Origin: CAZDBA01 sp965224765
GTDB taxonomy: Bacteria; Planctomycetota; Planctomycetia; Pirellulales; Pirellulaceae
DNA: 64,000 nucleotides
Direction: 5' to 3'
Assembly (NCBI GenBank): GCA_965224765.1
Contig: CBDDAC010000011.1
Location: forward strand, 1 to 64,000
Positions 1-10,713 of the stretch are shown here, one piece after another (position 1 is the first letter of the stretch; every line of letters starts with the position of its first letter). The notes beneath the pieces were generated by a model. The model searched no databases and was not told the DNA's origin. It was given only the letters and a program-made list of their open reading frames with translations. The position numbers were made by a program, and so were the translations under genes.

Positions 1-859
1 TGGCCCGATTAAAGGCGTTGCCCTTTCATTCACGATTGCCCATGCTTGGCAGCGTTACTGGAATGCACCGCAGTCCGCATCGGGCTCCAGCCTTGAATTC
101 GCCGAATATCGAAAATACGTACCGGGTGATGATACCCGACGTTTGGATTGGCGAGCTTACGGGCGTAGCGATCGTTACTACATCAAAGAATTCGAAGCCG
201 ACACGAACTTGCGTTTGTGCTTAATCGTCGACACCAGTGGTTCGATGAAGTACGACAACGGATCGATGAGCAAGATGGATTACGCAAGAAAGCTGGCCGG
301 ATCCTTGGCCTTCCTTGCGTCTCAACAAGGCGATGCGGTTGGATTGTATTGTGCGGGCCAAGAATTCTATAAGGAAATCAAGCCCAAGCGAAACGCGACT
401 CATTTACGAATTGTGCTTGATGAGCTGGCTGGCTTGGAATGTCAGGGCACCACGGGATTGGCCAACGCACTTCACGAGGCGGCCGAAAAAATCCGGCAAC
501 GAGCATTGGTGGTCGTGATTTCTGACCTGTTTGTTCAGCCCAGCGAATTGTCAAGTTGTTTTCAGCATCTGCGGTATCGGAATCATGATGTCGTCGTTTT
601 TCACCTGTTGGAACAGCAGGAAATTAACTTTGACTTTGATCGGCCCATTCGATTTGTTGACCTCGAAGGTGGCGCACCCACTCTGGCAGACCCTTCCATC
701 GTCGCCAATGAATATCGCAAAGCGGTAAAGAAGTATCTGAAAGATTTGAAAACTGTCGTTCGAGATGCGGCAGTGGACTATAACCGAATCAGCATCGATG
801 AAAACTACGGAGATGTCCTGGCAAGGTTCTTACTTGAACGGGCACCAAAGAAAAAATAA
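1..859 (+). CDS. DUF58 family protein (5' end outside window, one frameshift)
   Basis: The reading from base 2 gives the DUF58 signature EFAEYRKYVPGDDTRRLDWR followed by a vWA-like strand with LIVDTSGSM (metal-ion-dependent adhesion-site type). DUF58 proteins are normally encoded directly after a MoxR AAA+ ATPase and before BatA-like vWA proteins, and they are thought to act as MoxR partners at the membrane; the MoxR gene would lie just left of the window. The upstream part (LPMLGSVTGMHRSPHR) is in another frame; restoring a fourth G to the GGG at 82-84 joins it to SSLEF, so a one-base loss is likely. The C-terminus ends in a basic KKK tail. The family call is firm; function is inferred. Confidence 0.85.
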   Translation, partial: GPIKGVALSFTIAHAWQRYWNAPQSASGSSLEFAEYRKYVPGDDTRRLDWRAYGRSDRYYIKEFEADTNLRLCLIVDTSGSMKYDNGSMSKMDYARKLAGSLAFLASQQGDAVGLYCAGQEFYKEIKPKRNATHLRIVLDELAGLECQGTTGLANALHEAAEKIRQRALVVVISDLFVQPSELSSCFQHLRYRNHDVVVFHLLEQQEINFDFDRPIRFVDLEGGAPTLADPSIVANEYRKAVKKYLKDLKTVVRDAAVDYNRISIDENYGDVLARFLLERAPKKK

Positions 860-861
860 TC

Positions 862-2861
862 ATGACTTTTTTAAATGAATTCCTTCTGTGGGTCTGTTGC
901 TCTCAGCAATTCCGATCCTGATCCACCTGATCAACCAGCGACGTCACCGTACTGTTGAATGGGGTGCGATGATGTTCCTGCTCTCGGCCAAAAAGATGAG
1001 CCGAGGCATGGCATTACTAAAACAAATGCTCATTATGGCCGCTAGAATGCTGGTCATCCTCGGCTTGATCCTTGCCATCTGTCGCCCCATGGCGACGGGC
1101 TGGTTCGGGCATTAACCGGCGGAAAGCCTGAGACGGTCATCGTTGTCCTCGACCGCTCTTCTAGTATGAAACAGCAGCAACTGGCTACTGGAGAGACCAA
1201 AATCAGCGCGGGTCTGGTCAAAATTGCTAACATGATCAGTGCATTTGACAGCTCGAAACAAGTCGTGCTGATTGAAAGCACCGAAAACAAACCTGTCGAA
1301 GTGGGTTCACCTGAGGCCCTGTCGATTACCCCAAAACATTTCCCACTGACTCAACGGCAGATATTCCTGCCATGATTCAGACGGCGATGGACTATGTGTC
1401 TGACAACCAGACCGGGAGAACCGATATCTGGATCTGTTCGGACGCCAAACAGAACGACTGGGACCCTGAAAGTAGTCGTTGGGATTCTCTCAAAAGCGGG
1501 TTTGCCGAATTAGATGGTGTTCGCTTTCATGTTCTGAACTACGCGGAAGAGGCTGAAGAGAATTTCTCAGTCGTCGTCGATCGCGCAGAACGGGTCAAGT
1601 CGAACGACGGGGTTGAATTGGTAATTGACCTTTTCATTCGTCGCACCTCAAATTCCCAATCGCGTGAGCCTCTACGATTGACCTTCACGATCAATGGTGT
1701 CAAAACCGTTTTGGATGTCGAAATTGAAAATCGAGAGTACGCTTTAGCTGGCCATCGCATTCCACTTGATGCGGGTGTTGATTCCGGCTGGGGAATGATC
1801 GAGTTGCCGGCCGATGCAAACGAAAGTGATAACACTCACTTCTTCTCGTTCGCGGAGCAACCCGCTTATGAAACCGTGATCGTATCGGATAATCCAAACG
1901 CCGTTCGCTCCCTAAAACTGGCCACTCAATTTGGATTGGAATCGTCTCGGGAATACAACGCTAAAGTTGTCGCTTCTGATCAACTTGGCGAGATCAATTG
2001 GAATCAAACGGCATTGTTACTCTGGCAGGTTCCACTTCCGCAGGATCGTGAAGCCAAACAGATCATGAATTTTGTTAACAATGGACGAACCGTCATGTTC
2101 TTCCCTCCGGATGAAGTCGAGGGAACTGAATTTGACGGAGTGTCCTGGGTGGCTGGGAACGCATCGACAACGATGAATCGCAGTCGGTTGGATTCTGGCG
2201 AAACGAAGACGATTTGCTGCAGAAAGCACGCAATGGTCAGTCGCTGCCTGTCGACGACCTCAAGGTTTACAAGTACTGTTCGCTTAATGGTGATGGTCGA
2301 ACACTGGCGAAACTGGACAACGGTTCCGCACTGTTGAGACGCAAAACAACGGACAGCGGCGGCGTCTATTTCTTTTCGACTCTACCTGACGGTTCGCATT
2401 CATCTCTCGCCAGAGATGGTGTGGTCATGTTCGCCATGGTACAGCGGGCGTTGTCAGCTGGAGCCTCTTCGATTGGAAAAGCCAAACAACTGATTGCCGG
2501 TACGACGGCCGCCATGAGAGTGACTGAACTCAAGCCACTTTCCGACCAGCGTGTCAGCTTGATTGAGTCGAGGCCTTATACCGCGGGCGTCTACGGAGAT
2601 GAAAATGAAGTGATCGCGTTGAACCGCCCTCCGATTGAGGACATCGCGGTCTCCATCCCCAAGAACGAAGTCAACCAACTTTTCGAGGGTTTGGATTTTC
2701 ACATTATCGAAGACGAACTTGGAAATACAAAATCTCTGGCAAGTGAAGCCTGGAAGTTATTTATTGTGATCATGGGCCTGGCTCTTTTGGCAGAAGCAAT
2801 CTTTTGCCTGCCGCCAAAACCTGAAACCGATTCTATTCAATTGGGAGGAGCCAGATCATGA
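862..2861 (+). CDS. BatA-like membrane vWA protein, split by four frameshifts
   Basis: ATG at 862 gives MTFLNEFLLW; the BatA N-terminal motif then continues one frame over as GLLLSAIPILIHLINQRRH with two membrane helices. A vWA domain follows (VIVVLDRSSSMK), then a long extracytoplasmic region and a C-terminal helix (about 2750-2810). The coding sequence is continuous only if one base is restored at each of four homopolymers: GGG 890-892, GGG 1107-1109, CCC 1342-1344, GGG 2147-2149. The reconstructed product is about 667 residues. It follows the DUF58 gene by 2 bases and overlaps the next gene by ATGA at 2858-2861, so the three are one operon. BatA-type proteins are membrane partners of MoxR systems. 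Whether the breaks are real is discussed in the findings. Confidence 0.75.
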
Positions 2862-5057
2862 GCAGTGAATGGTTTGCACTTTTATATACGCCGTTTACCA
2901 TCACGTTCGGCATCTTGCTTGTCTTGGTAACTGCAGTTTTTTCCTGGATCGCTTTGCAGCGAACCGGCTTTCTCGGAGCATGATCGCTCTCGAAACGATC
3001 CGAATGCTACTGGTCATCCTGGTGGCAATCACCATCAACCAACCTGAATGGCTTCAGGAATTTCTCCCCGAGGAAGATCCCGTTTTGGTGATCATGCATG
3101 ATGTTTCGGTCAGCATGACGACTCAAGATGTTACCGACGACGGCGCTACCGACGCAAAAACACGTAGTGAATGGGTCCAACCCATTCTCGACGACGAAAT
3201 GTGGGCGCCGTTCAAGGAAAAAATTGAAGTCGTTGTCGTTCCCTTTTCATCGGATCTGCGGAATCAGTCAAAGGGTACGGATCTCAATTCGGCATTGGCC
3301 AGCGTCAACAAGAAACACAAGAACCTTCGGGGCGTTGTGATGCTGACCGATGGCGACTGGAACATTGGCGACTCTCCAACGGTGGCAGCGACTCAATTGC
3401 GATTGCGGGAAGTCCCGTGTACACGGTGGCGGTTGGCAGCGAAAACGCCTTGCCAGATATCAGTGTGGTTTCTCTGGACGCACCGACATTCGGACGCGTT
3501 CGAAAACCAACTCGTATCCCTTACACAATCAAAAGTACGATGGCTCGCGATGTCGACACCGTCGTTACGCTTTCCTCATCTGACGGTGATGAAATGACTG
3601 CCACAGTGCGAATTCCGGCCAATGGAACTCTCCAAGAAGTATTCACTTGGAAGCCGAAACGAGCGGGCGAGTATACCCTCACGCTATCGGTTCCCGCTCA
3701 GGATGGTGAGTTGATCACCACCAACAATACGTCAAAACCAGTTCCCATTCCGATTCGGGAAAAGCCTCTTCGAGTTCTGGTTGTGGAGTCCTTTCCACGT
3801 TGGGAGTATCGTTATCTGAGAAACGCTTTGTCACGTGATCCAGGTGTTGAAGTTTCCTGCCTGTTGTTCCACCCTCAATTGGAAAAAGTTGGCGGCGGCA
3901 AAGATTACATTGAGAAATTCCCTGCCTCACTGGACGAACTGGCGACCTATGATGTGATCATGCTTGGTGATGTTGGAGTGGGTGACGGTCAGTTGACTGT
4001 CGAAGACTGCAGTCGCATCAAAGGTCTAGTAGAAAGCCAGGCGAGTGGATTGATCTTTATGCCTGGTTTCCGTGGACGGCAGTTTAGCCTGATGGAAACA
4101 GATCTTGCGGATCTCTACCCGGTTGTTCTGGACGACGTCCAGGTGCGCGGTTGGGGTTCTCCCATTCCTGCTCAGTTTCAGTTGACAGAAAGTGGACGTG
4201 ACAGCCTGTTGACCAAGTTGGCGGACAACCCAGAAGCAAATGCGTCAGTCTGGCGAAGCCTGGCTGGTTTCCAGTGGTATGCTCCTGTACTTCGCGCCAA
4301 AGCAGGCACACAAGTCTTGGCCGTCCACGCAACCGAAAGCAACGACAGCGGACGAATCCCACTCTTGGTGACCAAAACCTATGGTGCTGGAAAAATTCTT
4401 TTCATGGGTACTGATGGAGCATGGAGATGGCGTGAAGGCGTTGAAGACAAGTACCATTACCGATTCTGGGGACAGGTCGCGCGATGGATGGCTTATCAGC
4501 GTAGCATGGCCAACGGAGATTCAATGAGACTTCGATACTCTCCAGATCGCCCAAAAGTTGGTGACACGCTTTCATTGAATGCCAATGTGATGTCGATTTC
4601 AGGTGAACCGCTTCAAAAGGGAAATGTAAACCTGCAGATCATCGCACCCTCAGGAAATTCTGAAACGATCAAACTTTCGCCCCAGGAAACAGAAGATCAA
4701 TGGGGATTGTTTACTGGATTCTTTTCACCAGAAGAAAACGGGAACTATGAGGTCATCATGACCTGCCGTGAAAATGGGTCGACTCTAGAGACTGTCATTA
4801 GTGTTCAAGGGTCAGAGCGAGAAAAACTTGGGCAGCCTGTTAATGCTGAGGTTTTGTCGGAAATCTCCAAGATCACTCGCGGTAAGGCAGTGACGATGGC
4901 AGATTTTGACGATCTTCTTAACGAAATTTCTGAACTTCCTGAGGCTGAACCGCGACTAAAGCGTATTCGCATCTGGTCTCACTGGGCTTGGGCAAGTTCG
5001 ATCGTTTTGCTGCTAACGGTATTCTGGGTAGGTAGAAAACTTGCTGGGAAGATTTAG
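2858..5057 (+). CDS. Membrane vWA protein with glutamine-amidotransferase-like fold, two frameshifts
   Basis: Start ATG at 2858 overlaps the upstream stop. The N-terminus has two membrane helices (FALLYTPFTITFGILLVLV and the MIALETIRMLLVILVAI region), then a vWA core with the metal site DVSVSMTT and the downstream MLTDGDWN. From about 3770 the sequence resembles the class I amidotransferase-like domain found in planctomycete and Bacteroidetes vWA proteins (LRVLVVESFPRWEYRYLRNA, then VIMLGDVG), with an Ig-like part and a final membrane helix near residues 520-540 of the long open frame. Two homopolymer losses are needed to join it: TTT 2969-2971 and CCC 3414-3416. Reconstructed length is about 733 residues. 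No catalytic Cys-His-Glu triad is apparent, so the fold is probably non-catalytic. Confidence 0.75.
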
Positions 5058-5155
5058 CAAAATTTGTTAAAACCAACAAAATAAGATGGAGACATTCGTT
5101 TCCCTCTTTGTTCATTGAACGGCAATTCAACACTTACTTCAAAAGGATTAGGAAA

Positions 5156-6121
5156 ATGATGCTAACTTCACGGAGCCAATGGGCTCGAGTTGCTGCTCCC
5201 CTCTTCATTTTATTTGTACTGGCTTCCAGCTCACCACTTCAGGCTCAATTTTTTGGAGATGGTGGTGATCAAGAAGAGATGATGCGAAAGCAATTTCGGG
5301 AATCTTTGAAACAACAAAAGGTTGCCCTGGAAAATTGGATCATTTCAAGAATTGCTGATATCGATCGAGCTTGCGAACTGTCAGATAGTCAAAAGCAGAA
5401 GCTTTCGATTGCTTCCAAAGGCGCTGTCAAAGCGAGTATGCCCGACGCGAAAAAGAACATTGCCCAAGAAGCCAAAGATATGGGTTTTGAATTTGACCCG
5501 GATGAGGCTCCAGAAGAAGAAAATGAGGATGAGAATGAAAACGAAAATGAGGCCGCGATGATGGCCCAGGAATTTTTCTTCGACGGGATGATGGGTGGAC
5601 AGACGATCCAAGTCGAAAAGAACAAGGTTTGGAAGTCAGCTGTCAAAAAAGTGCTCAACGAAGAACAGACCACCAAATGGAAAGATTGGGTAGAACAGCG
5701 AGGCGTATACCAGCGTCGAGTTGCCGTCGAGAACTTTATCGCGAAGGTCGATCGCAAACTTCTCCTTGCACCTGAACAGCGCGACGAACTGCTCAAGTAC
5801 GTCAACGAAAGTTATGGAAAAGAACTCTACGAACAACAATCCCAGACAGACTCCTCTTACGGAATAATGGTCATCTCTAACGGAGGTAGTGCTGCACTCA
5901 ATGACGCTGACGAAGCACTGAAGAAAATTTTGAGTGAATCTCAACTGACTGAATGGATGCAATCATTCGAAGGTCAACTTTCCAACATGGGTGATGGAGG
6001 GGGCGCTTTTGGTGCTTTCAACATGATTGGAAATGCAGCCGGAGGAATGGTTCTTGATGTAATGTCAGAAGATGTCGAAGAGGAAGATGACGAAGACAAC
6101 GACGACGATGAGGACGAATAG
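5156..6121 (+). CDS. Secreted acidic LTXXQ-like helical protein
   Basis: ATG at 5156 is preceded by AAAAGGATTAGGAAA, a plausible ribosome site; the next ATG overlaps it. A signal peptide (FILFVLASSSPLQAQ) ends near residue 33. The mature protein is helical and has repeated L-x-x-x-Q elements (LSDSQKQKL, LNEEQTTKW, LAPEQRDEL, LSESQLTEW) like those of CpxP/Spy-type periplasmic proteins, an acidic run of Glu/Asp/Asn around residues 118-132, a Gly/Met-rich segment and a strongly acidic tail. Two paralogues lie at 9761 and 49047. It sits inside the vWA operon, so a periplasmic role with those membrane proteins is inferred; the molecular function is unknown. Confidence 0.7.
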   Translation: MMLTSRSQWARVAAPLFILFVLASSSPLQAQFFGDGGDQEEMMRKQFRESLKQQKVALENWIISRIADIDRACELSDSQKQKLSIASKGAVKASMPDAKKNIAQEAKDMGFEFDPDEAPEEENEDENENENEAAMMAQEFFFDGMMGGQTIQVEKNKVWKSAVKKVLNEEQTTKWKDWVEQRGVYQRRVAVENFIAKVDRKLLLAPEQRDELLKYVNESYGKELYEQQSQTDSSYGIMVISNGGSAALNDADEALKKILSESQLTEWMQSFEGQLSNMGDGGGAFGAFNMIGNAAGGMVLDVMSEDVEEEDDEDNDDDEDE

Positions 6122-6244
6122 GGTCTGGTTACAGTGTTTTTTTCCACCTTTCTCAGACTCGTGGCGAATGTTGGCGTTAATTCACAGCAAAGTCGCATAA
6201 AACTAAAGTACGGGCGTTATCCACTTATTAATGGACGGGAAATA

Positions 6245-9200
6245 ATGAGTTTGGCAAAAGAAAATTCGGGTTTAAAGATACCTGATCGAATGAAAGCCAA
6301 GCTGGAACAGTTCCAGCGAAAGGTCTGGATGGTCAAACTGGCGGAGGGCTTATTAGCTGCTGCCTTCGGTTTGCTCATCTCATACCTTCTGGTTTTCACA
6401 CTCGATCGTTTCATTGACACACCGGCAATTGCTCGAACGGCAATTTTGCTTGTTGGGGCACTAGGGTTGGGACTTTGGTTCCCACTTGTTTGCCACAAAT
6501 GGATTTGGAAAAGTCGACAGCTTCAACAAGTTGCAAAGCTGCTCAAGTATAACTTTCCTCGATTGGGCGATCATCTGCTCGGTATCATCGAGTTGGTTAA
6601 CAACCATGAAGAGCACAGTCGCAGTGAGGCTTTGACCCGTGCGGCTCTGGCTCAAGTCGACGAAGAAACCAAAGATCGCGATTTCTCTAAAGCGGTTCCG
6701 AATCCAAAACATCGCCGCTGGGCATTGATCGCTGGTGTTCCAGCCGCAATTGCCATTGCTGCAATGGTCTTGGTTCCGGCTGCGGGTGGAAATGCTTTTG
6801 CTCGTTGGTTGATGCCTTGGAAGCAAACTGAGCGATACACCTTCACACAATTAAACCAATTGCCTGACCACCTCATTGTTCCTGTTGCAGAGAATTCCCA
6901 CCTTCAAGCAAGCTTGTCCAAAGACACGAAATGGTCCCCTGAAACGGGTACAGCCTATGTTTCTGGTGTCCGCGTTCAAGCAGATCAAGATCAGGGCAAT
7001 TACGGTTTTCAAATCCCCCCACTTAAAGGTGATTCGAAACTCAAGGTTGCTATTGGTGACGCACTCAAGAGCATTACGGTTGAACCTAAAGCTCGACCTG
7101 AACTTTCCTCTTTGCTTGCCACGATCACGTTGCCAGAGTATTTACAACGAACGAAGAACGTTGAAAAAGATATTCGTGGTGGCGTCGTAACGATGGTGAA
7201 TGGAAGTGAAGTTTCCTTCATCGGCAAAGCGACTCGTGATATCGTCGAAGCAACTGCCAACGGCGAATCCATCATGGCAGATGGCGAGTTCATCTCAACG
7301 GCACCCTTGAGCGTGAATGATTCACAAGTCATGGAGTTCGCTTGGAAAGATGCCTTAGGCTTGACGTCCAAAGCACCAATGAAGTTGAAAATCCGAGCTG
7401 AAGAAGATCAGCAACCCTCTTTGATGTGTCGTCGCCTCGAAAAGCAACGAGTGATCATGGAAAAAGACGTTTTGACTTTCGAAGTCGACGCATCTGACGA
7501 CTTTGGAATCAAAACCATCGGAATGGAATGGACGGGAAAAGTTGGTGCTGAGGAAAGCTATGAAGCTTCCAATGGCGAGAAAATCATTTCTGCCGGTACT
7601 CCTGAATCAACAGAACTAACTGCCGTCGCGACATTCAACCCGCAGCGTCAGAATGTTAAACCCCAAATTCTGAGTTTGCGTCTTTTCACGCAAGACTATT
7701 TGCCAAACCGCGAGCGAGTCTACTCTCCTGCGTATACGGTTTATGTTTTGAGTGAAGACGACCATGCAATCTGGCTGACGGGTCGTGCAGACCAGTTCTT
7801 CAAGAGCGTATTGGAAACCTACGAACGCGAGCAGCAGCTTTTCAAGGAAAATGTTCGACTCCGCAACAAGACTCCTGAAGAATTGGATCGACCAGAAAAC
7901 CGCCGAGCGATCGAATCTCAAGCGGCTGCCGAAAGAGCTCAAGGACGACGGTTGTCTTCTTTGACAGAACTCGGAGCCAAGCTGGTTGACGAAGCGAAGC
8001 GAAACGACCAGTTCAATTCCAACACCTTGGAAAAAATGTCTAAGGCGGTACTGGATCTTGAGAAGATTGCCAAAGATCGCATGCCTTCCGTAGCGGGTCT
8101 TTTGAAAGAAGCTGCTGAAGCACAAGCCAGTGGTGAACCTTCGGAAGGAAAACCTTCAGAAGGCGATTCCAAATCTAAGCAAGCCCCATCGGTCAACGAC
8201 CTAAAAGGCTCTCCAGAAGGAGGCAAGGGCGGCAAAGATGATGGCAAGGACAAACCTGCGGTTCCTTCGATCAACATGACCGAAAGTTCCATGGACAAAC
8301 CTGAAAAGGGTGACGAAGAAGCAAAAGATGAAGAGGAAGCTGCTGCTGGTGGTGCTCCTCCGAAATTCTCACTTCCAAGTGTTCAGCTGAAAGACAACTC
8401 ACCACCCGGCAAAGGTGGGGGAAGTTGCCCAGCGGAAAAGAAAATGGAAGAAGCAGTTGACGCGCAACAAGATTTGCTTGCTGAGTTCCAAGCTGTTGCT
8501 GAAGAGCTAAAGCAGATCATTCAAAATCTTGAAGGCAGTACTTTCGTCAAACGACTGAAAGCCATGTCTCGTCGTCACACTGAGCTTGCTCAAGACGTCA
8601 ATGAGATGACTTTGAATGAGTTTGGTGAAATCGAGAATAAGGTTAAGGACTCTACAAAAGAACGTTCTAAACTACTCGCCAAACGCGAAGGCATTCATGG
8701 CAACACGCTGTCCAACATTCAAGATGATTTGGAAGCTTACGCCAATCGAATTAACGACGGCAAGTTCACGACGGTTCTCGAAGAGATGAGAAACGATGAA
8801 GTGGTCAAGCAAGTCGCTGATGTCGCTGAAAAGATCGTAGCTAACGAATCAGGCAGTTCAATTGCTCACTCCGAATTCCTGGCGGACACCTTTGACCGTT
8901 GGGCGGAGCAGTTAGTAGGACCTGGCTGAGCGGGCGGCTCGTGAAAGGGCGGAAAGAGTGGCAGTTTGCCACCTTCGATCGTTTTAGAAGTTATGAAAAT
9001 TTTGGAAAAAGAAATCGCACTACGCGAAGAAACCCGTGGTTTGGAACAAGCGAAACCACAACTTGAGTCTGAGAATTATTTGGACGATGCTGCTGGCCTG
9101 GCTGATACCCAGGAAGAATTGGCAGATCGCACGGAATCCGTCATCGACGACATTCGTGATCTACCTGAAGGCGAAGAAAAGTTCGGTAAAGAGATCAAGC

Positions 9201-9550
9201 AACTGACCAACGCCTCATCGGCGATGTGGGACGCTGTCGAGATTCTCGTTACACCGAACACGGCCGGACCTGCTATTGCAGCCGAAACTGAGGCAATCGA
9301 GTGGCTATTGCAAGCCAAGCGATCCAAGGGCGGCGGCGGAAGCGGTGGGAACAACCCAGGCCAAGGTAATCGTGACGGTCAAGACATGAACGGTTCAGCA
9401 CTGGCGCTTTTAGGTGAGTCTGACGAAGACAAATCTAAAGTTGTTGAGCGTGAAGTTCAGCAGGCGTCCGGAAAATCCGGTGAGGAGTATCCAGAAGAAT
9501 TCCGATTCGGCTTGGACAAGTACTTTGAAGCCTTGGAAAAGAACCAATAG
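6245..9550 (+). CDS. Large membrane-anchored coiled-coil protein with two in-frame UGA codons (candidate selenoprotein)
   Basis: ATG at 6245 gives MSLAKENSGLKIPDR. Two adjoining membrane helices (LAEGLLAAAFGLLISYLLVF, then ARTAILLVGALGLGLWF) and a third (WALIAGVPAAIAIAAMVLV) are followed by a beta-rich exterior region and long helical stretches broken by Gly/Ser/Lys/Glu linkers. This resembles the DUF4175-like protein seen in planctomycete MoxR/vWA clusters. The frame meets TGA at 8927 and again at 8942, yet continues in the same frame through GSLPPSIVLEVMKILEKEI and about 190 further residues to 9550, with typical codon use and helical character. Readthrough as Sec, a pair of compensating errors, or fission into two genes (restart TTG 8966 or ATG 8993) are the options. 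Reconstructed length is about 1101 residues. Confidence 0.7.
8942..8985 (+). promoter_or_regulatory. SECIS-like stem-loop after in-frame UGA
   Basis: After the UGA at 8942-8944 there are 13 bases, then GTGGC (8958-8962), loop AGTTT (8963-8967) and GCCAC (8968-8972). The stem can extend downward with bulges (AAG 8954-8956 with CTT 8973-8975). In the E. coli fdhF SECIS the apical loop covers positions +18 to +23 after UGA with the conserved G at about +19/+20; here the loop covers +19 to +23 and its G is at +20. The loop lacks the canonical GGUC. This is a resemblance by position and shape, not proof; the first UGA has no clear hairpin of its own. Confidence 0.35.
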
Positions 9551-9656
9551 TTGGAGTTGGGCTGAACAGATGTCTTCCAAGAATTCGATTTGTTACCGCA
9601 ATAATTGAAATTCTGACGTATGTTTAGAACAACTTTCTCCAGCTGACAATCATTAC

Positions 9657-9682
9657 GCGGCAGCCTCGGTTGCCGCTTTTTT
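9657..9682 (+). terminator. Rho-independent terminator
   Basis: Stem GCGGCA / TGCCGC with loop GCCTCGGT, followed by six T residues. It closes the transcript of the large coiled-coil gene ending at 9550 and separates it from the paralogue starting at 9761. Confidence 0.85.
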
Positions 9683-9760
9683 GCTAACTAGATCTACAAC
9701 GAAGCATTTGAACGCTTCAGTGGTTGAATTTTTATTTGGATTCGTCCAGAGGAATCAGAA

Positions 9761-10675
9761 ATGACTTTAACGGCATGTCGTTATTTGAAACTTCCGACTA
9801 AAGCCCTTGCGTGCTTTTTGGTGTTAGGTGTTCTCCTCCCCATCCAGGCGGGCAACGCGGCAACTTTTCAAGATGTTGATGTTATCGAAATCCCGGGGGG
9901 CGGCATCGTTTTGGCTGTGTCTGGGCAAGAATGGGAAGGCAATACCAGGAGCAAAAAGTACATTCAAGCCGTCAAAAAGCTTGATGTCATTTTGCAACTT
10001 CAAATGGAAGTTGACGTACTCAAATCCGTATGTGGAATCGATGATACTCAAGCAAGGAAATTGAACATCGCCGCCAAAGCGGTTGCCCAAAAGCAAATGG
10101 CTAAGTGGAGCAAGCGGATGGATGAATTCCAGATGTGGGAATCATTCGGTGTTGGCAAGGATGATGACGAAGAAGAAGAGAACGTCCGCGTTGAAGACAT
10201 CGACTTGGACAAAGTCAGCTCAGATGTCTTGCAGTGGATGTCATCCAATTACACGGGGGATCTCGGTACCAAACCGCAAGCAGACAAGATTTGGAAAAAG
10301 GCACTAAAGTCTGCCTTGAATGATGAGCAGCGTGAGAAGCTGACGGTTTATGAAGCAACCAGAAAAAAAAGACAACTTGACGCAAACGTTGAGTTCTATG
10401 CAAACATGTTTGGTTCGCAACTAATGCTTAATGATGACCAACACAAAAAATTTGCCGACGTGATTCGCGAAAAGTTGGCCGATCAAGACACCCAACTTTC
10501 CTTTGACGAATCCTATCAAACCATTGTTAACCTTGCCTCACTCAAGAAGGACGAACTTGATGACTTCATGAATGAGAAACAGTTACAACGATGGCGAATT
10601 TTAATGGGCCCGTACACCAATGCGTTTATGTGGCAGGAAGACGAAGAACAAGTACCAGCCGAAGACGACAACTAA
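9761..10675 (+). CDS. Secreted acidic LTXXQ-like helical protein, second paralogue
   Basis: ATG at 9761 follows GAGGAATCAGAA, a good ribosome site. A signal peptide ends near ...LLPIQAGNAA (residues 1-33). The body repeats the helical pattern of the 5156 product: KKLDVILQLQMEVDVLKSVC, IDDTQARKLNIAAKAVA, then an acidic DDDEEEE run, KIWKKALKSALNDEQ and LNDDQHKKF, ending acidic. It has its own upstream terminator, so probably its own promoter, and is followed 38 bases later by the terpene-cyclase-repeat gene. Function is unknown; the conserved 'helix, acidic run, LNDEQ helix' order shared by three proteins supports a family. Confidence 0.7.
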   Translation: MTLTACRYLKLPTKALACFLVLGVLLPIQAGNAATFQDVDVIEIPGGGIVLAVSGQEWEGNTRSKKYIQAVKKLDVILQLQMEVDVLKSVCGIDDTQARKLNIAAKAVAQKQMAKWSKRMDEFQMWESFGVGKDDDEEEENVRVEDIDLDKVSSDVLQWMSSNYTGDLGTKPQADKIWKKALKSALNDEQREKLTVYEATRKKRQLDANVEFYANMFGSQLMLNDDQHKKFADVIREKLADQDTQLSFDESYQTIVNLASLKKDELDDFMNEKQLQRWRILMGPYTNAFMWQEDEEQVPAEDDN

Positions 10676-10713
10676 TCTCCACGAGCCGGCTCACCTTTCC
10701 AAGAGTTAATTTG

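Noticed and set aside
8927..8944. Ordinary frameshift explanation for the double UGA
   Set aside because: Upstream and downstream coding are in the same frame and alternative frames between the UGAs give no sensible sequence; single-base loss cannot produce this, although compensating errors cannot be ruled out.
9890..9903. Homopolymer collapse as a window-wide rule
   Set aside because: Runs of four or more G or C do exist elsewhere (for example six G at about 9895 and GGGG at 1610), so the defect is local rather than systematic.
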